Positions 19,974 through 28,621 of a stretch of 64,000 nt of DNA are shown one piece after another. Each line of letters begins with the position of its first letter. Positions within the stretch are counted from its first letter, which is position 1. The position numbers and the translations under genes are program-made. Location: positions 1-64,000 of the forward strand of contig NZ_CALSOW010000001.1 in NCBI RefSeq assembly GCF_943788075.1. The letters run 5' to 3'. This DNA is from an uncultured Candidatus Pelagibacter sp. (lineage in GTDB: Bacteria > Pseudomonadota > Alphaproteobacteria > Pelagibacterales > Pelagibacteraceae). The notes below the pieces were generated by a model that ran no database searches, was not told the origin of the DNA, and saw only the letters and a program-made list of their open reading frames with translations.

Positions 19974-21244
19974 CTTTTAATAATTTTTTGGATTTGTTTT
20001 TCTGAAATTTGGAAACTATTTTGAACCCATGTTTCCTCTATCAACTTTAGTTTACTACCCAACATTTTCCCCTCAGCGATATTATATTTAGTCATAAGTA
20101 TGCTTGCATCAATTGGAAGAGTTGGAGTAACTTTATCTTTATAAATTTCTATTAATTTAAGTAATTTTTTTTCAACTTTTGAGGATGTAAATAGTTTGTA
20201 ATTGATAATATCAATTACAGATTGCTTGCCATTGTAATAAAAAATTTTATTAAAATTCTTTTCATTAAAATTTTTTATACTTACATTTTCTTTATAGAAA
20301 AAATCAATTGATTTTAATCTTTTTTGATCTTTTTTAGAGATATTAAATTTATAAAGAAAATAATCAGTATTATCTGACCCATCAACTATCAATAGTGATA
20401 ATAGAAAAATAAAATCTACCTTAACAAGATTGTGAATTGCATGAGAATTTAATTTCTTAAAATTTTCTAAATTTTTTAGCTGAGGAAAGATAATCTCTAT
20501 AAGCTCCAAACTAATCTTATCATTAAATATTTTTAAGAAAGCATTAGATTTTGTAAGTTTTTTAAATTCATCTAACAACCTCTCTGATGATAATTTTGAA
20601 ACACCACCAATATTTTTTTTTATTTTTCTAATTATATTAAGGTCATGGCCATGATTTGAATAATTTATAAAAAAACGGACATATCTAAGAATACGTAAAT
20701 AATCTTCTTTAATTCTATTTTCTGATTCTCCTATAAAATTAATATTTCCACTCTCAAGATCTTTTTTACCATTGTAAGGATCAAACAAATTTCCATTTTT
20801 GTCTGAATATATTGAATTTATTGAAAAATCTCTTCTTGCCGCATCTTCCTTCCAATCAGAGGAAAATTCTACTTTTGCATGCCTTCCGTCTGTTGATACA
20901 TCTTTTCTTAAAGAAGTAATTTCATACTTATGGTCGTCAATTATAGCAGTAATAGTTCCATGCTGAATACCAGTCTCATAAAAATTAATATTTTGTTTCT
21001 TTAGAGCATCACAAACTTCACTGGGTACTAAATTTGTAGCTAAATCAATATCATCGACTGTTTCTTTTTTAATAACTTTTCTAACACAGCCACCAACATA
21101 TCTTACCTCGCTACTCTCCGAATAAGTATTAAGTGCTTCAAATATTCTTTTAGCAGGTGTTTGGGTTGTTAAATTTATAAGATTTTGACTTATGTAATCA
21201 AGATTACGGGATCTAAAAAAAATTTTATCTAAAAAGTTATCCAT
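19970..21244 (-). CDS. cca: CCA tRNA nucleotidyltransferase / poly(A) polymerase family
   Basis: Adds or repairs the 3' CCA of tRNAs. 424 aa class II nucleotidyltransferase: YVGGCVRKVI, the metal-binding DDIDLATN, an RRDFSINSIY motif (DAARRDFSINSIY), FDPYNGKKDL, and EDYLRILRYVRFF. Distinguishing CCA-adding from poly(A) polymerase by sequence alone is not certain, but alphaproteobacteria normally have only the CCA enzyme. The ATG lies 3 nt downstream of the encoded CCA end of tRNA-Gln, so both are probably cut from one transcript. Confidence 0.92.
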   Translation of the reverse strand: MDNFLDKIFFRSRNLDYISQNLINLTTQTPAKRIFEALNTYSESSEVRYVGGCVRKVIKKETVDDIDLATNLVPSEVCDALKKQNINFYETGIQHGTITAIIDDHKYEITSLRKDVSTDGRHAKVEFSSDWKEDAARRDFSINSIYSDKNGNLFDPYNGKKDLESGNINFIGESENRIKEDYLRILRYVRFFINYSNHGHDLNIIRKIKKNIGGVSKLSSERLLDEFKKLTKSNAFLKIFNDKISLELIEIIFPQLKNLENFKKLNSHAIHNLVKVDFIFLLSLLIVDGSDNTDYFLYKFNISKKDQKRLKSIDFFYKENVSIKNFNEKNFNKIFYYNGKQSVIDIINYKLFTSSKVEKKLLKLIEIYKDKVTPTLPIDASILMTKYNIAEGKMLGSKLKLIEETWVQNSFQISEKQIQKIIKS

Positions 21245-21247
21245 ATA

Positions 21248-21321
21248 TGGCTGGGGCGCTAGGATTCGAACCTAGGATGCCGGTACCAAAAACCAGTGCC
21301 TTACCACTTGGCTACGCCCCA
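21248..21321 (-). tRNA. tRNA-Gln (anticodon UUG)
   Basis: Reading the minus strand, a 7 bp acceptor stem TGGGGCG/CGCCCCA encloses a D arm (GCCAAGTGGTAAGGC), an anticodon stem CTGGT/ACCGG around loop TTTTGGT with anticodon TTG, and a T arm with the invariant TTCGAAT. The discriminator G and an encoded CCA follow. The sequence closely resembles other bacterial tRNA-Gln(UUG). It sits between ispE (33 nt upstream) and cca (3 nt downstream). Confidence 0.97.
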
Positions 21322-21354
21322 ATATTGTTTTCATATAACACAAAAAAATAAAAT

Positions 21355-22200
21355 TTATATAGTTTTTGATGCATTACACCAATAATTTTTAAATTTTCTT
21401 TTAAATCTAACTTTTGCTAATTCACAATCTTGTTTTTTTTGGTAATAAGCAACTAATACTGAACCAGACCCAGTCATTCTTACAAATAAAGGTTGGTTTA
21501 AATTTTCTAAATAAGATTTTAATATTTTTAGTTTTGGGTACTTTGAAAATGCAACTTTTTCTAGATCATTTTCATATTTCAATAAAGATTTTAAATTCAT
21601 CATTTTTTTTTTAGAATTATCAAATACAGGTTTACTAAATTTTTTTACTCCTGAATAAATTTTTTTTGTAGAACATCCAAAATTTGGACGAACAAGCAAA
21701 ATATTGAAGTTTGAAGTTTTTATAAATTTTTTAATAGTGCCATTTGATGATAAAATTGTGCTCTTTGGATTAATACCCAAAATTACATCAGAGCCAATTA
21801 ATTTTGTAATTTGTAAAATTTTTTTTTGATTAATCTGAATAAAGTTTTTTTTAATCAAAAAATTTAAAATTGTAGCAGCATTCATAGATCCCCCTCCAAG
21901 GCCAGCTTCCTGTGGGATATTTTTTTTTATCTTAATTTCAAATTTTTTATTATTTAATATTTTTTTTTCCTCTAAAATTTCAAATAATTTATTAACTGTA
22001 TTATCTTTTTTTATATTCTTAGAAAAATTACCATTAAAAGAAATCTTGTGTTTATTGCTTTTAATTTTTTTTATAAAGATTGTGTCATGCAACTCTATAA
22101 ACTTAATAACACTCTCAATTTTGTGTAGGATGGTTAACTTGCCAGTTACATGTAAAGCTAAATTAATTTTAGCAAATGATTTTACTTTATTAGTTTTCAT
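21355..22200 (-). CDS. ispE: 4-diphosphocytidyl-2-C-methyl-D-erythritol kinase
   Basis: GHMP-superfamily kinase of the MEP isoprenoid pathway; phosphorylates CDP-ME. 281 aa. FAKINLALHVTGK is the IspE N-terminal signature, PQEAGLGGGSMNAATIL is the ATP-binding GHMP motif 2, and FVRMTGSGSVLVAYY is motif 3. The 1 nt overlap with the TPR gene upstream (TAATG) and shared strand suggest a TPR-ispE-tRNA-Gln-cca transcript. IspH of the same pathway is encoded at 38.9 kb. Confidence 0.95.
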   Translation of the reverse strand: MKTNKVKSFAKINLALHVTGKLTILHKIESVIKFIELHDTIFIKKIKSNKHKISFNGNFSKNIKKDNTVNKLFEILEEKKILNNKKFEIKIKKNIPQEAGLGGGSMNAATILNFLIKKNFIQINQKKILQITKLIGSDVILGINPKSTILSSNGTIKKFIKTSNFNILLVRPNFGCSTKKIYSGVKKFSKPVFDNSKKKMMNLKSLLKYENDLEKVAFSKYPKLKILKSYLENLNQPLFVRMTGSGSVLVAYYQKKQDCELAKVRFKRKFKNYWCNASKTI

Positions 22201-23885
22201 TAAGAATTATTGAGACCTTCTAAAATTTTTATGTTTATATTTTTCTTAATGTCTTCATCTGTATCATCTAAACTTAAGACGTAGTTCCAAAAATATCTTG
22301 CTTGAATATTTCTATTTAATTTCCATAAAATATCACCATAGTGATCATTAACTGTTGGATCTTCAGGCATTAATTCAACAGCTTTTTTTATATATTTTTC
22401 TGCCTCAGTATAATTTTCTATTAAATAATATGCCCACCCTATCGAGTCTGTAATATAAGGATCATTACTTCTTAAAGCATATGCTTTTTCTAACATTTTC
22501 ATTGCTTCATCTATTTTATAATCACGTTCTAACCATGAATATGCTAAGTAATTTAAAACATAAGCATCATCTGGATTAATTCGCAGTGAATATTTTAAAT
22601 CTTCATCTGCTCTTTGAAAATTACCTAGTCGTTCATAACTTCCACCTCGTCTATAAAGTAAATCAGATTTAATTTCTGAATTATCATCCAAAGATGAGAT
22701 GATTTCAGTATAATACTCAATCGCTTTTTTGTAATTTTTTGAATTTTTATAAAAATTTGCGATATCAAAAACCATCTTAACATTTGGGTTTTTAATTTTA
22801 CTAAATTTTAAGCTTAAATAATTGATGCCCTCATCATAGCCTTTATCTTTAATAATTATTTGAGCTTCTTTTTTTACTCTAAACCAATAATAAAATTCAT
22901 ATTTCTTGTCGAAATTTTTTAATATTTTTTTAGCCTTCTCGTATTCCTCATTTAGATAAAAATTTTCAGCTACAAGTGTTGAATTTAAAATAAATTTTGG
23001 ATTTAAATAATTTGAAAGGTTTAAATAAAAATTGGATTTTTTAATATCATCTTGAGATGAGTATAAGTTAGAGATCAAAAATAAAAACTCACTGACAATA
23101 TTGTTATGATTATTACATGAGAAGATTTTACTAAATTCTTTAAAGTTATTATTTTCTAGCCAGCTTTTGCTTTGAGATAATAGAAGTGTAGAATTTATGT
23201 ATTCAAGCTGATCAGAAACTGCCTTGGCCTCATCAATTTGATCATTTTCAATTAAATAATTAATATAAAAAAATATGTATCTTGAATAATCTCCTTCAGG
23301 ATTATTTATTAAGTTTAGAAAAGATGATCTGGTATTTTCTTTTTTCAGATAACATCTTTGAAATGCTTGATTTATGATAGAGATATTGCCAAAATTTTTT
23401 TTGTTAAATAAAATTTTTTTATTTTTAAAAGTGTAAAGATATTGTCTTAATGTTTCAAATATTACTAAATTAAATCTATTTTCATTTTGAAATTGTAAAC
23501 TTAAATTCAAGTATTTCTCTGCTTGATTTAAATTATTCTTTTTTAAATTATCTACTATTAAAAGTAGATAAGCCTCAAAAAAATCTAAATTTTCATCCTT
23601 ACTATTATTTTTGATAACATTAATAGCCTGGGCAACTTTATTCTCTAGAACTAAAGAGAAAGTATATCGTTTTAAATATGCATCATGCTTGTTAAGAAGC
23701 ACCTTAGATGTATTAAAAAATTTTAATGCATCAGAATTATCCTTATTTTCAAACGCAATTATTCCTGAAAAATAATTTGATAAATCTCTTGAATTAAATT
23801 CGTTAAAACTAGCACTTTTAGAATATAGAGGGGTCTGATAGAATAATCCAAAAACAACTATTACTTTTATTAGTTTGTTAAACAT
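22200..23885 (-). CDS. tetratricopeptide-repeat protein, exported
   Basis: 561 aa with an N-terminal hydrophobic segment (LIKVIVVFGLFYQTPLYSKS) that looks like a signal peptide. The C-terminal third has clear TPR units: YKKAIEYYTEII, GNFQRADEDLKYSLRINPDDAYVLNYLAYSW, KIDEAMKMLEKAYALRSNDPYITDSIGWAYY and NYTEAEKYIKKAVELMPEDPTVNDHYGD. The N-terminal two thirds are degenerate helical repeats. TPR proteins of this size next to ispE are common in alphaproteobacteria; the partner is unknown. The start is 11 bp from the divergent UDG gene. Confidence 0.85.
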   Translation of the reverse strand: MFNKLIKVIVVFGLFYQTPLYSKSASFNEFNSRDLSNYFSGIIAFENKDNSDALKFFNTSKVLLNKHDAYLKRYTFSLVLENKVAQAINVIKNNSKDENLDFFEAYLLLIVDNLKKNNLNQAEKYLNLSLQFQNENRFNLVIFETLRQYLYTFKNKKILFNKKNFGNISIINQAFQRCYLKKENTRSSFLNLINNPEGDYSRYIFFYINYLIENDQIDEAKAVSDQLEYINSTLLLSQSKSWLENNNFKEFSKIFSCNNHNNIVSEFLFLISNLYSSQDDIKKSNFYLNLSNYLNPKFILNSTLVAENFYLNEEYEKAKKILKNFDKKYEFYYWFRVKKEAQIIIKDKGYDEGINYLSLKFSKIKNPNVKMVFDIANFYKNSKNYKKAIEYYTEIISSLDDNSEIKSDLLYRRGGSYERLGNFQRADEDLKYSLRINPDDAYVLNYLAYSWLERDYKIDEAMKMLEKAYALRSNDPYITDSIGWAYYLIENYTEAEKYIKKAVELMPEDPTVNDHYGDILWKLNRNIQARYFWNYVLSLDDTDEDIKKNINIKILEGLNNS

Positions 23886-23896
23886 TAAATCATTGT

Positions 23897-24616
23897 ATGA
23901 TTAAAAAATTGATAAATCAAAAAGGCAAATTAGACGAACAATTAATAGATACTATAGAGCCAAATTTTGTATTTAATAATAAGCCAATAAATAGATTTAA
24001 TATCATTGAAAAAAGTAATAATAACGATCAAACTAATAAAGCTGAACTCCTAGAAAAGTTAAAAAAACAAATTAATTCAATCGAAAATTGTAATTTAAAA
24101 GATAATTCACAAAATCTTATCCTCGGAGATGGAAACATAAACAGTTCAATTATGTTGATTGGAGAAGCGCCGGGAGCTGAAGAAGATAAAACCAGCACAA
24201 CATTTAAGGGTGAGGTAGGAGAACTATTAAATAAAATGTTACTTGCGATTGAAATAAAAAGACAAAATATTTATTGCTGTTATGCAATAAATTTTAGACC
24301 TCCTGAAGATCGCAAACCTACTACTCAAGAAATTAGAAGATACTCAGTTTTTTTAAAAGAACATATTTCAATTATTGATCCAAAAATTATTATTTTAATG
24401 GGTAGTTCAGCTATGGAAGCTGTAACGGGAATTAATAGTAAAATATCATCTGAAAGAGGAAAATGGAAAGAAACAATACTAAAGAATAAATCCTATCCCT
24501 TAATAATATCATATAATCCATCTTATCTAATGAGATTTCCAGAAAATAAAAAATATTCTTGGGAAGATTTAAAAAAAATTAAACAGAAAATTAATGAAAT
24601 GAAAATTGTCACTTGA
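23897..24616 (+). CDS. family-4-like uracil-DNA glycosylase lacking most iron-sulfur ligands
   Basis: 239 aa. The fold is that of family 4 UDG: motif A GEAPGAEEDK, RPPEDRKPTTQEI, and a C-terminal NPSYLMR. Typical family 4 enzymes carry four Cys for a [4Fe-4S] cluster (C-x2-C near the start, one in VKCRPP, one in EIxxC). Here the third is Phe (INFRPP), the fourth Tyr (EIRRY), and only one of the first two remains (ENC). The usual His of motif HPSxLLR is Asn. The first 70 residues are a poorly conserved linker. It may still remove uracil, with altered chemistry. Diverges from the TPR gene. Confidence 0.85.
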   Translation: MIKKLINQKGKLDEQLIDTIEPNFVFNNKPINRFNIIEKSNNNDQTNKAELLEKLKKQINSIENCNLKDNSQNLILGDGNINSSIMLIGEAPGAEEDKTSTTFKGEVGELLNKMLLAIEIKRQNIYCCYAINFRPPEDRKPTTQEIRRYSVFLKEHISIIDPKIIILMGSSAMEAVTGINSKISSERGKWKETILKNKSYPLIISYNPSYLMRFPENKKYSWEDLKKIKQKINEMKIVT

Positions 24617-24622
24617 TTTTAC

Positions 24623-24757
24623 ATGATTGAACAACATAAAAATTTAATTTCATGGTGTAAAAAGATATTTAATATTTCTAATTATGGTTTGCTTTGGATA
24701 TCTTTTATAAAAGGAGTTTTGGTTGGGTTTTTAATTTATCACTTTATAATAATTTAG
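24623..24757 (+). CDS. 44-residue putative small membrane protein
   Basis: An ATG at 24623, 6 nt after the UDG stop, opens a 44-codon frame whose TAG (24755-24757) directly abuts the rnhB ATG at 24758. The product has a charged start (IEQHKNL) and one hydrophobic helix (LLWISFIKGVLVGFLIYHFIII) reaching the C-terminus. The exact fit between two genes, and a gap that would otherwise be unusually long for this genome, argue that it is real. I recognise no family. Confidence 0.55.
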   Translation: MIEQHKNLISWCKKIFNISNYGLLWISFIKGVLVGFLIYHFIII

Positions 24758-25330
24758 ATGAAAATTATAGCTGGTGTCGATGAAGTTGGAAGAGGAAGTT
24801 TAATAGGTCCAGTATATGCGGCAGCAGTAATATTAAATGAAAAAATAGATAGAAAATTACTAAAAGACTCCAAAACTATTTCAAAAGATAAAAGAGAATT
24901 ATTATCAAAATATATCAAAAAAAATTCTATCTGGGTTATTGGCAAAGCATCAGTTAAAGAAATAGATAAAATCAATATTTTGCAAGCAAGTTTGCTTGCT
25001 ATGAAAAGAGCAATTAAAAAACTTAAAAAAAAACCAACGCAAGTTTTAATAGATGGAAATAAAGTTCCTGATTTAAAAAATTACAATTTAAAAGCTGTAA
25101 TTAAAGGAGATCAAAAAGTTGCTTCTATCTCTGCAGCATCCATTATAGCCAAGGTCGCTAGAGATAAATTTATAACTACACTAGCAATCAATAATAATGG
25201 ATATGGTTGGGAGCAAAATTTTGGGTATGGAACTAAACAACATTTAAAGGCAATTAAAAAACTCGGTATTAATAAGCACCATAGAAAAACGTTCTCTCCT
25301 ATTTCTAAGCTCAGGACACACAATATCTAG
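24758..25330 (+). CDS. rnhB: ribonuclease HII
   Basis: Cleaves RNA in RNA-DNA hybrids and single ribonucleotides in DNA. 190 aa. Active-site landmarks: AGVDEVGRGSLIGPVYAAAVIL with Asp-Glu, VLIDGNKVP with the third acidic residue, and SISAASIIAKVARDKF with the fourth. The terminal HRKTFSP is typical. RNase HI (rnhA) is also encoded in this window. The rnhB-ccrM order is a conserved alphaproteobacterial pair. Confidence 0.96.
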   Translation: MKIIAGVDEVGRGSLIGPVYAAAVILNEKIDRKLLKDSKTISKDKRELLSKYIKKNSIWVIGKASVKEIDKINILQASLLAMKRAIKKLKKKPTQVLIDGNKVPDLKNYNLKAVIKGDQKVASISAASIIAKVARDKFITTLAINNNGYGWEQNFGYGTKQHLKAIKKLGINKHHRKTFSPISKLRTHNI

Positions 25331-25357
25331 TTAGCTATTTTTTATTTAGCACAAATC

Positions 25358-25410
25358 GAATCCAAATAATTCAATCTCAGGTTGACCCCAGAATCCATTT
25401 GGAGTCTAAT
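25358..25410 (+). promoter_or_regulatory. ccrM promoter with three GANTC methylation sites
   Basis: Between rnhB and the ccrM ATG (25423) lie GAATC at 25358-25362, GAATC at 25391-25395 and GAGTC at 25402-25406, all targets of CcrM. A sigma70-like promoter fits the same stretch: -35 TTGACC at 25382-25387, a 17 bp spacer, and -10 TCTAAT at 25405-25410. The second GANTC falls in the spacer and the third overlaps the first two -10 bases. Caulobacter ccrM also has GANTC sites in its promoter region, where methylation state affects expression. Promoter position here is inferred. Confidence 0.6.
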
Positions 25411-25422
25411 AATTTTATACAA

Positions 25423-26493
25423 ATGACAACTGATTTTAAGAATAAAATTATTAATGGAAATAGTCTTGAGGAATTGAAAAAAATTCCGAGCGAAACTTTT
25501 GATTTGGTTTTTGCTGACCCTCCTTACAATTTGCAGTTAAAAGGTGTGCTGACAAGGCCTGATCGATCTAAAGTAAGTGCTGTGAATGATAAATGGGATC
25601 ATTTTGAAAATTTTAAAAAATATGACGAATTTACCTATGCATGGTTAGCTGAGTGCAAAAGAATTTTGAAAAAAGATGGAGCTATTTGGGTCATAGGTAG
25701 TTATCACAATATTTTTAGAGTAGGAACTGCAATTCAAAATTTAGGATTTTGGATTTTAAATGATGTTATTTGGAATAAGAATAACCCAATGCCTAATTTT
25801 AGAGGAACACGATTTACAAATGCTCATGAAACTTTAATTTGGGCTTCAAAGAGTGAAAAATCAAAATATACTTTCAACTATCAATCATTAAAATGTTTAA
25901 ATGATGATCTGCAAATGAGATCTAATTGGAATCTACCAATCTGCAGTGGTTCTGAAAGACTTAAAAGAAATGGTAAAAAAATACATTCAACACAAAAACC
26001 AGAGTCTCTACTACACAGAGTTTTATTAGCATCATCAAATAAGAATGACATGATTTTAGATCCATTTTTAGGTTCTGGCACTACAGCAACTGTAGCAAAA
26101 AAATTGGGTAGAAACTATTGTGGTATAGAGAAAGAAAAAAGTTATTTTAAAGTAGCAGAACAAAGGTTAAAAAATACAAAGCCGATAGAGAATGAATTAC
26201 TTGATACGCTTAAGAATAATAGATCAAAACCAAGAATTCCTTTTGGCTCTTTAGTGGAACTTGGAATAATCAAGCCAGGTACTAGCATTTTTGATAATAA
26301 GAAAAAAATCTCTGCAAGAATTATGGCTGATGGTAGCATTAAGCATGAACAAACAGAAGGATCTATTCATAAAGTTGCGGCAACTATTCTAGGTGCTGAA
26401 AGTTGTAATGGTTGGACTTATTGGCATTGTGATATTAATGGAAGAACACATCCTATTGACTACTTGAGACAAAGATTAATTGCTAAAAATTAA
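25423..26493 (+). CDS. ccrM: CcrM-type DNA adenine methyltransferase (GANTC)
   Basis: Cell-cycle regulated N6-adenine methyltransferase, beta class. 356 aa from ATG 25423. Catalytic motif DPPYNLQL near residue 31, the SAM-binding motif DPFLGSGTTATVAKKLGRNYCGIE near 208-230, and the CcrM-specific C-terminal domain (VAATILGAESCNGWTYWHCD) that reads non-target-strand bases in Caulobacter. The specificity GANTC is inferred from the family and fits the three sites upstream. A TTG at 25399 would extend it but lies in the promoter. The stop shares TTAA with the convergent FAD protein. Confidence 0.95.
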   Translation: MTTDFKNKIINGNSLEELKKIPSETFDLVFADPPYNLQLKGVLTRPDRSKVSAVNDKWDHFENFKKYDEFTYAWLAECKRILKKDGAIWVIGSYHNIFRVGTAIQNLGFWILNDVIWNKNNPMPNFRGTRFTNAHETLIWASKSEKSKYTFNYQSLKCLNDDLQMRSNWNLPICSGSERLKRNGKKIHSTQKPESLLHRVLLASSNKNDMILDPFLGSGTTATVAKKLGRNYCGIEKEKSYFKVAEQRLKNTKPIENELLDTLKNNRSKPRIPFGSLVELGIIKPGTSIFDNKKKISARIMADGSIKHEQTEGSIHKVAATILGAESCNGWTYWHCDINGRTHPIDYLRQRLIAKN

Positions 26494-27641
26494 TTTTTAT
26501 AAATTTTACCCAAATAACTTGATAGAAAAAATTTATTTTTTGTTAAAATTTTTAAAATAACATTCCTAAAAAATACAATTATTGGATTTGATAAATGAAA
26601 GGTGAAATGATTAAGCTTTGATCTATTATTTATCATTTTAACTTTTACAAGTCTGTTATTGTAAAAATCGTTCTTATTATTTACAATATCATTGAATAAT
26701 TCATAACCACCCTCAATAGATTGAGAGGCTCCTTGTGCAAATGAAGGCGGAAAGGCAAAAAAAGCATCTCCAATTAACGAGATATTGTTGCCTGGTTTAA
26801 GGTAGCCTTTGCTAACAAAAACTGGAAAGCATTTGATATCATTAAGATTATCCAAAATATTTGCAGAAATTTTATTTTGTAATTTATCTTTAATACCTTG
26901 AATAAAACCTTTCTCTTTTAAAAGTCCATAATTATCAAGCTCATTTGCTGTTAATTTATATTTTAAAACTCCAATAAAATTAAAAGCTTCACTATCGTTA
27001 TTTGTTGGATAAATCACATAATGAAAATTGTTCCCCATAAATAAAGAAATATTTTTTTCATTTAAATTATTAATGTTTTTTCTTGAAATATTGCCCCTAA
27101 TAGCAATTGAATTATTATAGGCAGGTTTTATTTTATTATTAGAAATAAGAGATTTACCTTTGGAAAATACACCATCAGAAATAATTAGGTGATCACAAAT
27201 TACTTTAATGCTTTCGTTAAAAGTTAAAATTATTTGATTATTATTTTTTTCAATTTTTTCAATATTATGGTCATACTTAATTATATTGTCTTCCAATCTA
27301 TCTTTTAAAAATTCAACTAATTTAGGTCTTTTGAGAGTTGTGTACTTACAATTTTCAGAGTTAAACTCTGAAATATTTAGGTCACATATTTTTTTTTCCT
27401 GTTTAATTTCATAAAAATCAATTTTTTCAGGGTTAAATCTATCTTTACTTTCTAGAGTATTAAATCCAATTCTATTAAGAAGTTTGATGCTGTTTGTTGA
27501 TAGCTGTATTCCATATCCATCATCTAGATTGATTAATGTATTTTTTTCATAAATGGTTACCTGGTAATCAAGATTTTCTTTAAATAAGTTTGCAACAAAT
27601 AGACCTGAAATACCCGCTCCTATAATTACAATTTTTTTCAT
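26490..27641 (-). CDS. FAD-dependent monooxygenase-like oxidoreductase
   Basis: 383 aa flavoprotein of the p-hydroxybenzoate-hydroxylase fold. IVIIGAGISGLFVANLF binds the FAD ADP moiety, HLIISDGVFSKGKS is the DG motif region, and ISLIGDAFFAFPPSFAQGASQSIEG is the second FAD motif. The last motif is nearer salicylate-hydroxylase-type enzymes (PPFLAQGANQAIED) than UbiH. Substrate unknown. It starts on an ATGA overlap with mutY and converges on ccrM. Confidence 0.8.
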   Translation of the reverse strand: MKKIVIIGAGISGLFVANLFKENLDYQVTIYEKNTLINLDDGYGIQLSTNSIKLLNRIGFNTLESKDRFNPEKIDFYEIKQEKKICDLNISEFNSENCKYTTLKRPKLVEFLKDRLEDNIIKYDHNIEKIEKNNNQIILTFNESIKVICDHLIISDGVFSKGKSLISNNKIKPAYNNSIAIRGNISRKNINNLNEKNISLFMGNNFHYVIYPTNNDSEAFNFIGVLKYKLTANELDNYGLLKEKGFIQGIKDKLQNKISANILDNLNDIKCFPVFVSKGYLKPGNNISLIGDAFFAFPPSFAQGASQSIEGGYELFNDIVNNKNDFYNNRLVKVKMINNRSKLNHFTFHLSNPIIVFFRNVILKILTKNKFFLSSYLGKIYKN

Positions 27642-28621
27642 TTATGATTTTCCAAATATGTGAAAATTTTTTTTGTAAAAGTCGGCAATGTATGGTTTTT
27701 TAATTTTTTAGGATCAATCCAATAAGAAAACGGAATTGGTTTAATCACTTTATTATTTTTAATTTTAATATTCATATTCATATTTGACATTTTAAAATTT
27801 AAATTTTGGTTAAAATTTTTAGGTCTAATTAATTCTTCCATTGGAAAAATGTTGAAATTTTTTAAAAAATTAAAATTTCTATTTTTAACCAATAAATATT
27901 TATTATTTTTTTTATAAATTTTAAGTAAAAAGTATTTATCTTTGCTATCTTTTTTAATTTTCTTTAAAACAAAATCTTGTTTAGCAAGGGATTTACAATT
28001 TTTTGAAATAGGACATTTTTGACAAAGGGGCTTTTTTGGTTTGCAAATTATTGCACCTAATTCCATTAGCGCCTGAGCATAATCACTTGATCTAATTGAG
28101 GTTCCTAAAATTTTTTTACTTTCAATTAAATTATTTTTTTGTATTTGATTTTCTTTCTTTAAGTATAGATATCTTTTTAAAACTCTTTCCACATTCCCAT
28201 CTAATGGAATAAAAGGTTTGTTAAATGCAATAGCTAATATTGCACTTGCAGTATAGTCTCCAATACCAGGTAGTGATTTTAAATCTAAAAAATTTTCAGG
28301 TAATTTTTTGTTAAAATCTTTAATTACAATTTTAGCAGCTTTTTTTAAATTTCTAACTCTTGAATAATAACCAAGACCCTCCCAAAGCTTAATAAGTTTT
28401 CGATTTTCAAAATTGGCTAAAGTTTCTAGATCTGGAATATTTTTAATAAACCGATTAAAATACGGTATTACTGTTACAACTTGTGTTTGCTGGAGCATAA
28501 ACTCACTAACTAAGGTGTAATATTGCTTTTTTTTTAAAGAAGTTTTTTTTCTCCAAGGTAATGTTCTTTTGTGAATATCATACCAATTAAGAATTTTATT
28601 TGTTATTATTAATTCTTTCAT
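27638..28621 (-). CDS. mutY: A/G-specific adenine glycosylase
   Basis: Removes A opposite 8-oxoG. 327 aa from ATG 28621, which gives the standard LNWYDIHKRTLPWR start. The catalytic Glu is in SEFMLQQTQV, the helix-hairpin-helix and catalytic Asp in LPGIGDYTASAI and PLDGNVERVL. Unlike the UDG nearby, all four [4Fe-4S] Cys are kept (C-x6-C-x2-C-x5-C in ICKPKKPLCQKCPISKNCK). The C-terminal NUDIX-like domain is shorter and divergent. Its start codon touches that of the divergent DUF721 gene (CATATG at 28619-28624). Confidence 0.95.
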   Translation of the reverse strand: MKELIITNKILNWYDIHKRTLPWRKKTSLKKKQYYTLVSEFMLQQTQVVTVIPYFNRFIKNIPDLETLANFENRKLIKLWEGLGYYSRVRNLKKAAKIVIKDFNKKLPENFLDLKSLPGIGDYTASAILAIAFNKPFIPLDGNVERVLKRYLYLKKENQIQKNNLIESKKILGTSIRSSDYAQALMELGAIICKPKKPLCQKCPISKNCKSLAKQDFVLKKIKKDSKDKYFLLKIYKKNNKYLLVKNRNFNFLKNFNIFPMEELIRPKNFNQNLNFKMSNMNMNIKIKNNKVIKPIPFSYWIDPKKLKNHTLPTFTKKIFTYLENHK

